Source of the DNA: Azoarcus sp. PA01
GTDB lineage: Bacteria; Pseudomonadota; Gammaproteobacteria; Burkholderiales; Rhodocyclaceae
Reading direction: 5' to 3'
DNA length: 64,000 nucleotides
NCBI GenBank assembly: GCA_001274695.2
Contig: LARU01000002.1
Coordinates: forward strand, 1,612,001 to 1,676,000
Shown piece after piece: positions 28,717-40,260 of this stretch (its first letter is position 1; the number at the start of each line of letters is the position of its first letter). The notes under the pieces were generated by a model. That model was not told where the DNA came from. It saw only the letters and a list, made by a program, of their open reading frames with translations, and did no database searches. Both the position numbers and the translations under genes were made by a program.

Positions 28717-28914
28717 ATGCTGCAGCAGACCGTGACGCTCATGGCGATTTTTTCTTCGATAGCGTTTTTTGTGCTGTTCGGCTATGCAATCTTTGCAACC
28801 CGCTTTCGCTCGGTATTTGCCAATCCTGGTGCACGGCGCTTATTCAATCGAACGGGAGCTACCTGTCTGTTTGGAGCGAGCGCCTACACTGCAACGCTGA
28901 AACACAGCGCTTAG
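28717..28914 (+). pseudogene. C-terminal fragment of a LysE/RhtB-type exporter
   Basis: A 65-residue frame with one membrane segment (AIFSSIAFFVLFGYAIFA) and a tail (ARRLFNRTGATCLFGASAYT) resembling the last membrane helix and RRxxNRxxG motif of LysE/RhtB translocators. The first two thirds of such a protein are absent. It may be an independent small membrane protein, but the relic reading fits better. It lies 10 bp after the ycaO stop. Confidence 0.5.
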
Positions 28915-29276
28915 AATAATTGCAGGTGTGTCGCCAAAGCGTCTCGCACCTCTCAATTGCTCGAAGAACCGTATTGAGGGGCCGGCCGAAAACCGGGCAG
29001 TGGGGGACATGGGGCCGCTTTTTAGACTGTGATTGCGCGGACCTGACACCGCTCGTCAAACTGTTCGACGTCACCCCACAGTTTGGCCTCCAGTAGCGGT
29101 ACCGCCACTGCCGTCAACCGCGATCGATGCGGCTACAAATTTATATTGTTCAATGCCTTACTGGATTTTACGGTGCTTGTGGCGATCCCCTGGCCCGCTT
29201 TCTGCAATAGGAGTGACGAGCGCAGCATCCGGCTCACAACCTACAGCAACGCGATGCCCTCTTCAGGAGAACCGCC
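28915..29276. other. gene-free stretch, lower GC
   Basis: About 360 bp without a convincing frame. It has local AT-rich stretches (for example around 29136-29155) that could hold the promoter of the small double-glycine protein at 29277, but no clear -35/-10 pair stands out. Composition stays AT-richer than the chromosomal background, as in the ycaO patch. Confidence 0.5.
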
Positions 29277-29498
29277 ATGACCCAGCTCACTATCCACGAT
29301 TTGCCCGCAACCGAAACGCTCGACGCCACGGCCATGCGCAGCGTGCGCGGCGGCATATGGGACTATTCCAACCGGCTCGGCACCCTTGGCCAGATGTTGG
29401 AGGACCAACAGGATCGCAACTACGGCGATCCTTTCGGCCCGAAGACCCTGGACGAGGCGGCCCACCAGGCGCTTGAAGGCTGGGTCTCGGTTCCTTGA
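29277..29498 (+). CDS. small protein with a double-glycine-type leader
   Basis: A 73-residue protein whose first 26 residues (LTIHDLPATETLDATAMRSV then RGG) follow the pattern xLxxxxxLDxxAMxxVRGG. This pattern is common in small proteobacterial precursor-like peptides and resembles GG leaders cleaved by C39 peptidase-ABC exporters. The remaining 47 residues are acidic and Gln/Asp-rich (QMLEDQQDRNYGDPFGPK) with no Cys. AGGAGAA precedes ATG 29277. No transporter or C39 peptidase gene is nearby, so export or processing would need a distant partner. Precursor status is an inference. Confidence 0.6.
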   Translation: MTQLTIHDLPATETLDATAMRSVRGGIWDYSNRLGTLGQMLEDQQDRNYGDPFGPKTLDEAAHQALEGWVSVP

Positions 29499-29978
29499 TT
29501 TGACAGCGGAGGGGTGGCTGGTAACGCCGAAGCACGTTCATCAGGATCACCCAGCACCTGCTGCGCAGCCTGGATGCAGCGGTGGGCAACGGGAGGACGT
29601 CGACGCCGGAAGCGGGCCTGCTGCGGGCCCTCGATCGCCCAGGCGCAACGACCGGATCGATCGAAGCACGCCGAGACGGCTTTTGGGCGGCCGTGCGGCT
29701 GCGGTTCCCGCCGGTAAGTGCCCGCGGTCGATACAGTTTGTAAGGCTTACTCCATCAGGAAGAATCGCGCCTGCAGGCGCGGCAGTGGCGGCCGCTTCCC
29801 TTGCCCTTCGCGGCTCGTCGCGAGAAAACCCCGGGCACGGCGCTTGAATGTGTTCCGCAGGCCGGGCCGCGCAGCCGCTCGGGAGCTGCAGATTCCGCCT
29901 TTGGGGAAATGGAATGAACGAAGCCGACGAAAGGATCACAGCGACGGTGCTGCTGCGGCTCTTGTGCGTGGAGGTTTC
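29499..29978. other. gene-free stretch
   Basis: About 480 bp, back to high GC. Short open frames exist but none has a recognisable protein pattern or convincing start. I see no RNA structure or repeat that I can support. Confidence 0.45.
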
Positions 29979-30716
29979 ATGACGTCGACGCCTTGCACTG
30001 CGTGTTGTCCGGCCAATGGAGTTGGCGTGCTGGGTCGGCTCGGCCGATTGAGCGTGTTCGCGCTATGGGTACTCGTCGGGTCTGCTCACGCGGCGGGCGA
30101 AGGCGAGCGGGTGAAACCGGCCCCCGGGCTCGAACGAGGCGCCGAAGCGGCGAAGAGCAAGGCCGAGACGCTGGAGGAGAAGGCGTCGAGCGACGGCGCT
30201 GGTGGGCAGCCCAAGCTACGCGAGGAGATCACGCCCGCCGAAGCGCAAGCGGTCGATCCGAAGGGCAAGGAAGCGATGGACGACCCGTTGACGTGCCTGG
30301 CGAGAAGCATTTACTGGGAAACCAAGGGTGAGGACGTCGCGGCGATGCAGGCCGTGGCCAACGTCGTGATGAACCGCCTCGGACAGCATGAATTTCCCGA
30401 CACGGTTTGCGGCGTCGTCAAACAGGGTCAGGAAAGCGGCGCGTGCCAGTTCTCGTGGTGGTGTGACGGCCGCCCCGACGATGTGGAGGAACCGAAGCCC
30501 TACAAGGTGGCCAAGGAGGTCGCGCGCGAGGCGCTGAACGGTCAGCTCCTCGACCGCACCCACGGCGCGACCTACTTCCATCACAAGCGCGTGACGCCGA
30601 GCTGGTCGAAGATTTACACGAGGACGGCGACTGTCGGCGCGCACCACTTCTACAGGCCCGTTGAAGCGGTCGACAAGCCGCGGCGCCGCAGTGCCCTGTC
30701 GGACGGCTCGGGTTAG
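29979..30716 (+). CDS. SleB-type cell wall hydrolase
   Basis: A 245-residue exported protein. A signal-like segment (LSVFALWVLVGSAHAAG) is followed by a charged linker (residues about 40-90) and a hydrolase_2/SleB domain: LARSIYWETKGEDVAAMQAV with the catalytic Glu, VMNRL, FPDTVCGVV, CQFSWWCDGR. Outside spore formers such proteins act as peptidoglycan amidases/lytic enzymes in the envelope. GGAGG precedes ATG 29979. The stop codon lies in the loop of a strong hairpin. Confidence 0.85.
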   Translation: MTSTPCTACCPANGVGVLGRLGRLSVFALWVLVGSAHAAGEGERVKPAPGLERGAEAAKSKAETLEEKASSDGAGGQPKLREEITPAEAQAVDPKGKEAMDDPLTCLARSIYWETKGEDVAAMQAVANVVMNRLGQHEFPDTVCGVVKQGQESGACQFSWWCDGRPDDVEEPKPYKVAKEVAREALNGQLLDRTHGATYFHHKRVTPSWSKIYTRTATVGAHHFYRPVEAVDKPRRRSALSDGSG

Positions 30717-30729
30717 CGGTCCGACAGGG
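30694..30729 (+). terminator. hairpin spanning the sleB-like stop codon
   Basis: Perfect 11-bp arms CCCTGTCGGAC and GTCCGACAGGG enclose a 14-nt loop holding the TAG stop. The T run after it is weak (GTATTTTC), so termination would be partial. It separates the gene from convergent gyrB. Confidence 0.5.
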
Positions 30730-30834
30730 GTATTTTCGAGAACGCGCGCTGGACTATGAAAACGCTAAAACAATAAAGCCGCGTGTCGGGGCTGGCCGCA
30801 GAACGCGCAGCGCCTTGCCGCGTTGACCTGAGCT

Positions 30835-33345
<2,511 letters not shown>

Positions 33346-33413
33346 TCATCAAAGAACGCGCCCCCGGATGCGCGGGGGCGAAAAAATCTGCAGGCGGCGG
33401 GGCGCCGGGTGGA

Positions 33414-34517
33414 TCAGATCCGCATCGGCATGACGACATACTTGAACGTGGCGTTGCCGGGCAGCGTCACGAGCGCGCTCGAGTTGCCGTCGTTGAAGCG
33501 CCACTCGATTTTGTCGCTGGTGACGTTGTTCAGCACGTCGAGCAGATAGGTGACGTTGAAGCCGATGTCGAGCGGGTCGCCGTGGTAATCGACTTCGAGC
33601 TCTTCGAGCGCTTCTTCCTGTTCGGCGTTCGTGCTGACGATCTTCAGGCTGCCGTCGCCGAGCACGAGGCGCACGCCGCGGAACTTCTCGTTGGTCAGGA
33701 TCGCGACGCGCGACAGCGTCGCCAGCAGCGGCATGCGCTCGAAAGTCAGCAGCTTCGGGTGGTTTTGCGGGATCACGCGCTCGTAGTCGGGGAACTTGCC
33801 GTCGATGAGCTTCGAGACGAGCTCGATCGGGCCGAAGCGGAACACGACCTGGTTGCCGGCGAGGATCACTTCGAGCGGGTCTTCGCTGTCGGCGAGCTGG
33901 CGCGCGAGCTCCATGACGGTCTTGCGCGGCAGGATCACTTCGGTATGCGGAACGTCGCCCGCCAACGGGTTCGACGCGAACGCGAGGCGATGGCCGTCGG
34001 TCGCGACCATGCGCAGTTCGCTGCCGCTCGCGATCAGCAGCAGCCCGTTGAGGTAATAGCGGATGTCCTGCTGCGCCATCGCGTAAGCGACCTGGGCGAG
34101 CTGGCGCTTGAAGGTCTTCTGGCTCACCGAAAAGCGCGTCGCGTCGCCGTCGGGCAGGTTCATGCGCGGGTAGTCCGCAGCCGGCAGCGTCTGCAGCGCG
34201 AAGCGGCTGCGGCCGGCTTTGACGGTGAGGCGCTTGTCGTCGAGCGTCACCGTCACGTCGCCTTCGGGCACTGCGCGCAGGATGTCCTGGAGCTTCTTCG
34301 CGGCGACGGTGATCGATGCGTCTTCGCCGCCGATGTGGCCGGTGGTGGTCGTGCGGATCTGGATCTCGATGTCGGTGGCGAGCAGCGTCAGCTGGTCGCC
34401 GTGCTTCTCGATCAGCACGTTCGACAGGATCGGCAGGGTGTGGCGCTTTTCGACGATGCCGGCGACCGACTGCAGCGGGGCGAGGAGCGCGTCGCGGGTG
34501 GTGGTGAGCAGAAGCAT
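33414..34517 (-). CDS. dnaN: DNA polymerase III beta clamp
   Basis: A 367-residue sliding clamp. It starts at ATG 34517 (MLLLTTTRDALLAPLQSVAGIVEKRHTLPILSNVL), has the central KTFKRQLAQVAYAMAQQDIRYYLNGLLL and the C-terminal VMPMRI typical of DnaN. A longer frame reaches 34574, but its extra residues are not family-like. It lies 81 bp downstream of dnaA. Confidence 0.97.
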   Translation of the reverse strand: MLLLTTTRDALLAPLQSVAGIVEKRHTLPILSNVLIEKHGDQLTLLATDIEIQIRTTTTGHIGGEDASITVAAKKLQDILRAVPEGDVTVTLDDKRLTVKAGRSRFALQTLPAADYPRMNLPDGDATRFSVSQKTFKRQLAQVAYAMAQQDIRYYLNGLLLIASGSELRMVATDGHRLAFASNPLAGDVPHTEVILPRKTVMELARQLADSEDPLEVILAGNQVVFRFGPIELVSKLIDGKFPDYERVIPQNHPKLLTFERMPLLATLSRVAILTNEKFRGVRLVLGDGSLKIVSTNAEQEEALEELEVDYHGDPLDIGFNVTYLLDVLNNVTSDKIEWRFNDGNSSALVTLPGNATFKYVVMPMRI

Positions 34518-34598
34518 GGCGTCAGAGTTTTTCCGGTTTGAATTAGGTTGTTCCGGGCTTGGCGCGAGGCGCAATCGAAAGGGCGGGGGCGGCGGTGT

Positions 34599-36080
34599 TC
34601 ATCCCCTGAGGACCTGGGTGAGCACGTGGACGTCGTGGTTCAACTGGTGGTCGCCGAGGCGCAGCTCGGCGATCGTGCGACACGCGTGCATCACGGTCGT
34701 GTGGTCGCGCCCGCCGAACGCTTCGCCGATCGCCGGCAGCGACATCGGCGTGAGGTCTTTCGCGAGCCACATCGCGACCTGGCGCGGACGGGCGATGACG
34801 CGCGTGCGCTTTTTCGAGTGCATGTCGGCGACCTTGATCTTGTAGTAGTCGGCGACGGTCTTCTGGATGTGCTCGATCGTCAGCTGACGGTTGTGCGCGT
34901 TCAGCAGATCCTTCAGCGCGTCCTTTGCGACTTCGAGCGAGATGCCGCGGCCGTGGAAGCGCGCGAACGCGACGACCTTGTTCAGCGCGCCTTCGAGCTC
35001 GCGCACGTTCGAGCGCAGGTTCTTGGCGATCAGGAACGCGACGTCGTCGTGCAGATCGACGCGCAGCGCCTCGGCTTTTTTCTGCAGGATCGCGACGCGC
35101 ATCTCGAGCTCGGGCGGCTCGATCTGCACCGTCAGGCCCCAGTCGAAGCGCGAGATCAGGCGGTCTTCGAGGCCCTGGATGTCCTTCGGGTAGGTGTCGC
35201 AGGTGATGACGATCTGCTTGCGCGCTTCGGTCAGCGCGTTGAACGCGTGAAAGAACTCTTCCTGCGTGCGGTTCTTGTTGTTGAAGAACTGGATATCGTC
35301 GATCAGCAAGAGGTCGAGCGAGCGGTAGTAGCGCTTGAACGCGTCGAAGCTCTTCTGCTGGTACGCGCGCACGACGTCGGCGTAGTAGTCCTCGACGTGC
35401 ACGTAGCGGATCACCGCGCGCGGGTTGTGCTGATAGACGGCGTTGCCGATCGCATGCACGAGGTGGGTCTTGCCGAGGCCGACGCCGCCATAGACGAACA
35501 GCGGGTTGTACGACGTGCCGGGGTTCTGCGCGACTTGCATCGCAGCGGCGCGCGCGAGGTCGTTGGCGCGGCCGGTGACCAGCGTGTCGAACGTGAAGTC
35601 GGCGTTCAGGCGCGTCTTCTCGTAGGCGAGCTCCGACGCGGTGACGACGGAGGATTCGGGCTCGGCCGGGCGCGTGACGACGGCCGGGGCGGCAAGCGCG
35701 GTGGCAGGCGCCTGCGAGGGGGCAGGGACAGCGGCCGGCGCAGTGGCAGGCGGGCTGCTGACGACGGGGCGCGCGGCCGGGCGCCCCGCCCCGGCCGCGG
35801 GCAACACGAGTTCGATTTCGATCGGGGCGCCGTGGAACTCGGCGCCGAGTTCGCCGATCCGGCGCAGGTAACGCTCCCGCACCCACTGCAGCACGAAGCG
35901 GCTCGGCGCGACCAGCCGCAACGCAGCGCCGTCGCGCGCCTGTTCCTCATCGGCGTGCAGCGTCTTGATCCAGGTGTTGAACTGCTGCTGCGGCAGTTCG
36001 TGTTCCAGGCGCGACAGGCAGAAGGACCAGAGATCTTGGCTCACGGGTTCGACGGTTTGGGCTTGCGGCACGGTTTTCAA
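34599..36080 (-). CDS. dnaA: chromosomal replication initiator DnaA
   Basis: A 493-residue initiator if TTG 36080 is used. Domain I is [20 protein letters not shown], with a Pro/Ala-rich domain II. AAA+ domain III has [16 protein letters not shown] and [13 protein letters not shown]-binding domain IV has the [13 protein letters not shown] signature. TTG 36080 is favoured by GGAGAGGG six bases upstream. GTG 36044 (481 residues, starting at SQDLW) is the conservative choice with a poor ribosome site, and a frame extends to 36170. It starts the dnaA-dnaN-gyrB run and diverges from rpmH. Confidence 0.93.
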   Translation of the reverse strand: MKTVPQAQTVEPVSQDLWSFCLSRLEHELPQQQFNTWIKTLHADEEQARDGAALRLVAPSRFVLQWVRERYLRRIGELGAEFHGAPIEIELVLPAAGAGRPAARPVVSSPPATAPAAVPAPSQAPATALAAPAVVTRPAEPESSVVTASELAYEKTRLNADFTFDTLVTGRANDLARAAAMQVAQNPGTSYNPLFVYGGVGLGKTHLVHAIGNAVYQHNPRAVIRYVHVEDYYADVVRAYQQKSFDAFKRYYRSLDLLLIDDIQFFNNKNRTQEEFFHAFNALTEARKQIVITCDTYPKDIQGLEDRLISRFDWGLTVQIEPPELEMRVAILQKKAEALRVDLHDDVAFLIAKNLRSNVRELEGALNKVVAFARFHGRGISLEVAKDALKDLLNAHNRQLTIEHIQKTVADYYKIKVADMHSKKRTRVIARPRQVAMWLAKDLTPMSLPAIGEAFGGRDHTTVMHACRTIAELRLGDHQLNHDVHVLTQVLRG

Positions 36081-36249
36081 AGCGTACCCTCTCCACTGTT
36101 CACCAAGGCGGCGAAAAGACGGCGGCAGCTTGATGTGGGTTATAGGGACGCTTTCGCGGAAGTGAGGCACAGCGCGGTGCAGGGATGGCCGCTCCTGCTG
36201 TGTGATCGACCGAAAGCGGAAACGCGGATTCTACCCCCCGCCGCAAAAG

Positions 36250-36258
36250 TTATCCACA
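36250..36258 (+). promoter_or_regulatory. DnaA box in the dnaA-rpmH intergenic region
   Basis: A perfect TTATCCACA. A second, partial box TTATCCAAT lies at 36294-36302 inside the rpmH promoter spacer. They may serve dnaA autoregulation, origin function, or coupling of rpmH to DnaA. Confidence 0.7.
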
Positions 36259-36278
36259 GGTCTGGGCAAAAATTGTGC

Positions 36279-36307
36279 TTGACAAACAGTGGATTATCCA
36301 ATTAAAT
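36279..36307 (+). promoter_or_regulatory. strong sigma-70 promoter of rpmH
   Basis: Consensus -35 TTGACA (36279-36284), 17-bp spacer, -10 TTAAAT (36302-36307), 33 bp before the rpmH start. One of the best promoter matches in the window, as expected for a ribosomal protein gene. A partial DnaA box overlaps the spacer end and -10. Confidence 0.75.
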
Positions 36308-36339
36308 CTCGCGTTTGACCCAAATACTGGCAGACCGAA

Positions 36340-36474
36340 ATGAAACGCACCTATCAGCCTTCCGTCGTCCGTCGCAAGCGCACCCATGGATTTCTGGTCC
36401 GCATGAAGACCCGTGGCGGTCGCGCAGTGATCCGCGCCCGTCGTGCAAAGGGCCGTCACCGTCTCGCCGTTTGA
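36340..36474 (+). CDS. rpmH: 50S ribosomal protein L34
   Basis: A 44-residue protein encoded from ATG 36340, starting [20 protein letters not shown] and ending in the basic GRHRLAV; full normal length for L34. It follows the strong promoter above and is the first gene of the rightward rpmH-rnpA-yidD-yidC-mnmE run. Confidence 0.97.
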   Translation: MKRTYQPSVVRRKRTHGFLVRMKTRGGRAVIRARRAKGRHRLAV

Positions 36475-36475
36475 G

Positions 36476-36835
36476 GTGAGCAGCCGGCCGGGCGTTGACC
36501 AGCGATTCCTCGACGCCTACAGGTTACGAAAAACGGATGAGTACTCATCCGTTTTTGCTTTTCGGCGGGCGTTCAAGGGGCGATTTTTCATCGCCCATTA
36601 TCGCCCCAACGAACTCGGGACGGCGCGCCTGGGAGTCGTCATCGCGAAGAAGCTGGCGAAACGGGCCAACGTGCGCAACCTGCTGAAACGCATCGTGCGC
36701 GAACAGTTTCGCAAGGCGCGGCCGGCGCTGGCGCACCACGATCTCGTCGTGCGCCTGCAGGCGCCCGTCAAGATGGCGACGCGCGCGATGATCAACGACG
36801 ATGTCGTCAATCTGCTCGGCCGGTTTCGCGAGTGA
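36476..36835 (+). CDS. rnpA: ribonuclease P protein component
   Basis: A basic protein of about 119 residues that aids tRNA 5' processing. It has [17 protein letters not shown] and the RNR motif segment [18 protein letters not shown]. The start is uncertain: GTG 36476, one base after the rpmH stop, keeps the frame, while the conserved part begins only at about residue 17. An intrinsic-terminator-like palindrome is embedded in its early codons (36529-36556). The stop overlaps the yidD ATG. Confidence 0.9.
   Translation: MSSRPGVDQRFLDAYRLRKTDEYSSVFAFRRAFKGRFFIAHYRPNELGTARLGVVIAKKLAKRANVRNLLKRIVREQFRKARPALAHHDLVVRLQAPVKMATRAMINDDVVNLLGRFRE
36529..36556 (+). terminator. terminator-like palindrome inside rnpA
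   Basis: Perfect inverted repeat with arms CGGATGA and TCATCCG around GTAC, flanked by five A on the left and five T on the right, then GCTTTT. It lies 55 bp after the rpmH stop and reads as codons of [11 protein letters not shown]. It would attenuate transcription between highly expressed rpmH and low-need rnpA. Confidence 0.6.
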
Positions 36836-37044
36836 TGAAAGCGCCGGTGCTCGGTCTGCTGCGTGTGTATCGGTACGCGATCAGCCCGATGCTGGGCCGT
36901 AACTGCCGCTTTCATCCGTGCTGCTCCGAGTACGCGCAGGAAGCTGTCGAGCGCCACGGCGCGATGCGCGGCGGCTGGCTTGCGCTCAAGCGGGTAGGCC
37001 GTTGCCACCCATTCCATCCCGGCGGGTATGATCCCGTCCCCTGA
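36835..37044 (+). CDS. yidD: membrane protein insertion efficiency factor YidD
   Basis: A 69-residue protein from ATG 36835, overlapping the rnpA stop. It shows the YidD pattern [35 protein letters not shown] and [17 protein letters not shown], with conserved Cys residues. It is a peripheral inner-membrane protein that helps YidC-dependent insertion, and is placed directly before yidC. Confidence 0.93.
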   Translation: MKAPVLGLLRVYRYAISPMLGRNCRFHPCCSEYAQEAVERHGAMRGGWLALKRVGRCHPFHPGGYDPVP

Positions 37045-37070
37045 ACAATTTCAGATCGAACAATAATCCG

Positions 37071-38722
37071 ATGGATCAGCGCCGCCTCGTACTCTTCCTC
37101 GTCTTCTCCCTTTCCCTCGTGATGCTGTGGAATGCGTGGCTGAAGCAAAGCCAGCCGGCGCCGGTCGCGGTCACTGCCCCTGCCGGTATCGAGGGGTCCG
37201 GCGTGCCGACGCCGACAACCGGCGTGACGCCGGGTGCGGCCACTGCCGTGCCGGGCGTGCCGGGCGTGGCGACCGCTTCGACGGCGCCGCGCATGCTCGT
37301 GCGCACCGACCTCATGGTCGCGGAAATTTCGGCGCAGGGCGGCGACATCGTCCGGCTCGAACTGGCCGAGCACAAAGCGACAGCCGACAAGACGAAGAAC
37401 TTCGTGCTGTTCGACGACGGCGCGATTCACCTGTATGCGGCGCAGTCCGGGCTGATCGGCGAGAACCTGCCGACCCACAAGACGACGTTCACGCTGCCGG
37501 CGGGCGAACAGGTCATGAAGGAAGGCGAGGACCGTCTCGTCGTGCGGCTCGACGCGCCGGAGCAGGATGGTGTCAAGGTCACGAAAGTGATGACGTTCCA
37601 TCGCGGCAACTATCTCGTCGACGTCGCCTACGAGATCGAGAACCGCGGCGAGCGCGCGCTTTCGCCGCATGCGTACTACCAGCTCACGCGCGACGGCAAG
37701 CCGGCCGAGTCGGTCGAGGCGTTCGGCGTCACGACCTTCACCGGTCCGGCGTTCTACACCGAAGCGGAGAAGTTCCAGAAAGTCCAGTTCGAGGAAATCG
37801 CCGAAGGCAGCGCGAAGTTCGTCAAGCAGGCGAGCGACGGCTGGATCGCGATGGTCCAGCATTACTTCGTCAGCGCGTGGCTGCCGCAAGGCGCAACGGA
37901 ACGCGAGTTCTTCGCGCAGAAAGTCGGCAACGACCTGTATTCGGCCGGAGTGATCGTGCCGGTGGCGGCGATCGAGCCGGGCAGAGCGGACGCGTCGAAG
38001 CGAGCCTCTACGCCGGCCCGCAGGAACAGGACAAGCTCGAGGACATCGCGCCCGGGCTCGACCTGGTCGTCGATTACGGCTGGCTGACGGTGATCGCCGC
38101 GCCGCTGTTCTGGGTGCTGTCGTGGATTCACAGCCTGGTCGGCAACTGGGGCTGGGCGATCATCATCGTGACGATCCTGATCAAGCTGATTTTCTTCCCG
38201 CTGTCGGCCGCGAGCTACAAGTCGATGGCGAAAATGCGCGTGCTCGGCCCGCGCATGCAACGCCTGAAGGAGCTGTACGGCAACGACAAGGCGAAGATGC
38301 AGCAGGAAATGATGGAGATGTACCGCAAGGAGAAGATCAACCCGCTCGGCGGCTGCCTGCCGATCCTGGTGCAGATCCCGGTGTTCATCTCGCTGTACTG
38401 GGTGCTGCTCGGCAGCGTCGAGATGCGCCACGCCCCGTGGCTCGGCTGGATCCAGGACCTGTCGGCGAAGGATCCGTACTTCATCCTGCCGGTGATCATG
38501 GGCGCGTCGATGCTGATCCAGATGAAGCTCAACCCGACGCCGCCGGACCCGATCCAGGCAAAAGTCATGATGGCGATGCCGATCATCTTCACTTTCATGT
38601 TCCTGTGGTTCCCGTCGGGCCTGGTGCTGTACTGGGTCGTGAACAACATTCTGTCGATCGCGCAGCAATGGCAGATCACGCGGATGATCGAAGGTGAAAA
38701 GTCCGGCGCCAAGCCTGCCTGA
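37071..38722 (+). CDS. yidC: membrane protein insertase YidC, frame interrupted once
   Basis: The insertase of the inner membrane. The first frame encodes the N-terminal anchor ([20 protein letters not shown]) and periplasmic domain up to [10 protein letters not shown] second frame continues with [20 protein letters not shown] and the five-helix catalytic core ([60 protein letters not shown]). One missing base near 37981 (CCGGGCAG) explains it; the restored protein has 550 residues. YidC is essential, so a sequencing error is the likelier reading. The stop lies within the start of mnmE. Confidence 0.92.
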
Positions 38723-40049
38723 CACCATCGCGGCGGTCGCGACCGCGCCCGGTCGCGGCGGCATCGGAGTCGTTCGCGTCTCCGGTGCGGCGCTCGCGCC
38801 GTTCGCCCGTGCGCTGACGGGGAGGGAGCCGAAACCCCGCCAGGCGGCGTTCACGCATTTCGTCGATGCCGGCGGCAAGCCGATCGACGAAGGCATCCTG
38901 CTCTATTTCCCGGCGCCCCATTCGTTCACCGGCGAGGACGTCATCGAACTGCAGGGGCACGGCGGGCCGGTCGTGCTGCAGCTCGTGCTCGCGCGCTGTC
39001 TCGAACTCGGCGCCCGGCTCGCCGAGCCCGGCGAATTTTCGCGACGCGCGTTCCTCAACGGGAAAATGGACCTCGCCCAGGCCGAGGCGGTCGCGGACCT
39101 GATCGAAGCGTCAACGGTCGCGGCGGCGCGCTCGGCAGTGCGTTCGCTGTCGGGTGCGTTCTCCGACGAAATGCATCGGCTCACTGACGCGCTGATCGAC
39201 CTGCGGATGCTCGTCGAAGCGACGCTGGATTTTCCCGACGAAGACGTCGAGTTCCTCGAAAACGCCCGCGCGCTGGAGCGCCTGGACACGCTCCGCGTGA
39301 AGCTCGAAGGGGTGCTCGAGCGCGCGCGCCAGGGCGCGCTGCTGCGCAACGGGATGAACGTCGTCCTGGTCGGTCAGCCGAATGTCGGCAAGTCCAGCTT
39401 GCTGAACTGCCTCGCCGGCGAGGAGCGCGCGATCGTCACCGACATCGCCGGCACGACGCGCGACGCCGTGCGCGAGACGATCGCGATCGAAGGCATTCCG
39501 ATCCATGTCATCGACACGGCCGGGCTGCGGGAAACGGCCGATCCGGTCGAACGCCTCGGAGTCGAGCGGACGTGGCGCGAGATCGCGCGCGCGGACGTGA
39601 TCCTGCGCATCGTCGATGCGCGGGTCGGCCCGCAGCCGGGCGACGACGCGATCGATGCGGCGCTGCCGGAAGGGGTCGAGCGGATCACGATCTTCAACAA
39701 GATCGATCTGTGCGGGCTCGAACCGGCGCGGCTGCGGCACGACGATGGCGTCGCGATCCAGCTCTCCGCCCAGCTCGCGCTCGGCGTCGACCTGCTGCGC
39801 AGCGAGCTGCTGAGAGTGGCGGGCTGGCACGCGCATGGCGACGACGTCGTGCTGGCGCGTGAACGCCATCTCGTCGCGTTGCGCGACGCGCTGACGCACG
39901 TGGTCGCCGCGCGATCACAGTGCGATGCGCTCGAACTGTTCGCGGAGGAGCTGCGGCTGGCTCAGGCCTGCATCAGCGAGATCACCGGGGAGTTCTCGTC
40001 CGACGATCTGCTGGGGGTGATTTTTTCGCGGTTCTGCATCGGAAAGTAG
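38694..40049 (+). CDS. mnmE: tRNA modification GTPase MnmE
   Basis: A 451-residue GTPase, the partner of MnmG. It has the N-terminal formyl-THF-like domain ([20 protein letters not shown]), G1 [12 protein letters not shown], the G2/G3 region TDIAGTTRD and DTAGLRE, NKID, and the C-terminal Cys motif FCIGK. It begins at GTG 38694, overlapping the yidC end by 29 bp. It ends the rightward core run; an IS relic follows. Confidence 0.95.
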   Translation: MKSPAPSLPDTIAAVATAPGRGGIGVVRVSGAALAPFARALTGREPKPRQAAFTHFVDAGGKPIDEGILLYFPAPHSFTGEDVIELQGHGGPVVLQLVLARCLELGARLAEPGEFSRRAFLNGKMDLAQAEAVADLIEASTVAAARSAVRSLSGAFSDEMHRLTDALIDLRMLVEATLDFPDEDVEFLENARALERLDTLRVKLEGVLERARQGALLRNGMNVVLVGQPNVGKSSLLNCLAGEERAIVTDIAGTTRDAVRETIAIEGIPIHVIDTAGLRETADPVERLGVERTWREIARADVILRIVDARVGPQPGDDAIDAALPEGVERITIFNKIDLCGLEPARLRHDDGVAIQLSAQLALGVDLLRSELLRVAGWHAHGDDVVLARERHLVALRDALTHVVAARSQCDALELFAEELRLAQACISEITGEFSSDDLLGVIFSRFCIGK

Positions 40050-40069
40050 CGTCAATCCCAGCTGGTCCA

Positions 40070-40260
40070 GAACCTTGACCGAGCGCAAAAACAGCACTAT
40101 CGTCACTCACCCGGCGCAGCCGAATTCGCCCAAATCCCTTCGGTTGGTGGATTTCCACCGCCATGACGACCAGCACCTTGGTGGTCTTGCTCTTGCGCCC
40201 CGCGGCCGTAATGGGTACCTGCCGGTCGGTGATGGCCAAATAGGTTTCACCCGCCCGGCT
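40070..40260 (-). pseudogene. IS1595/ISXO2-like transposase fragment
   Basis: About 60 residues (YLAITDRQVPITAAGRKSKT, VLVVMAVEIHQPKGFGRIR, LRRVSDDS) resemble the middle of ISXO2-like transposases, in which a 'VxVAVE ... GRIRLRxVxDAS' segment precedes the DDE acid. There are no full-length gene and no terminal repeats I can see. It sits at the downstream edge of the toxin-like operon, marking a likely mobile-element scar. Confidence 0.6.

Noticed and set aside
29500..29975. Short frames between the double-glycine protein and the SleB-like gene
   Set aside because: No convincing start, ribosome site or protein pattern.
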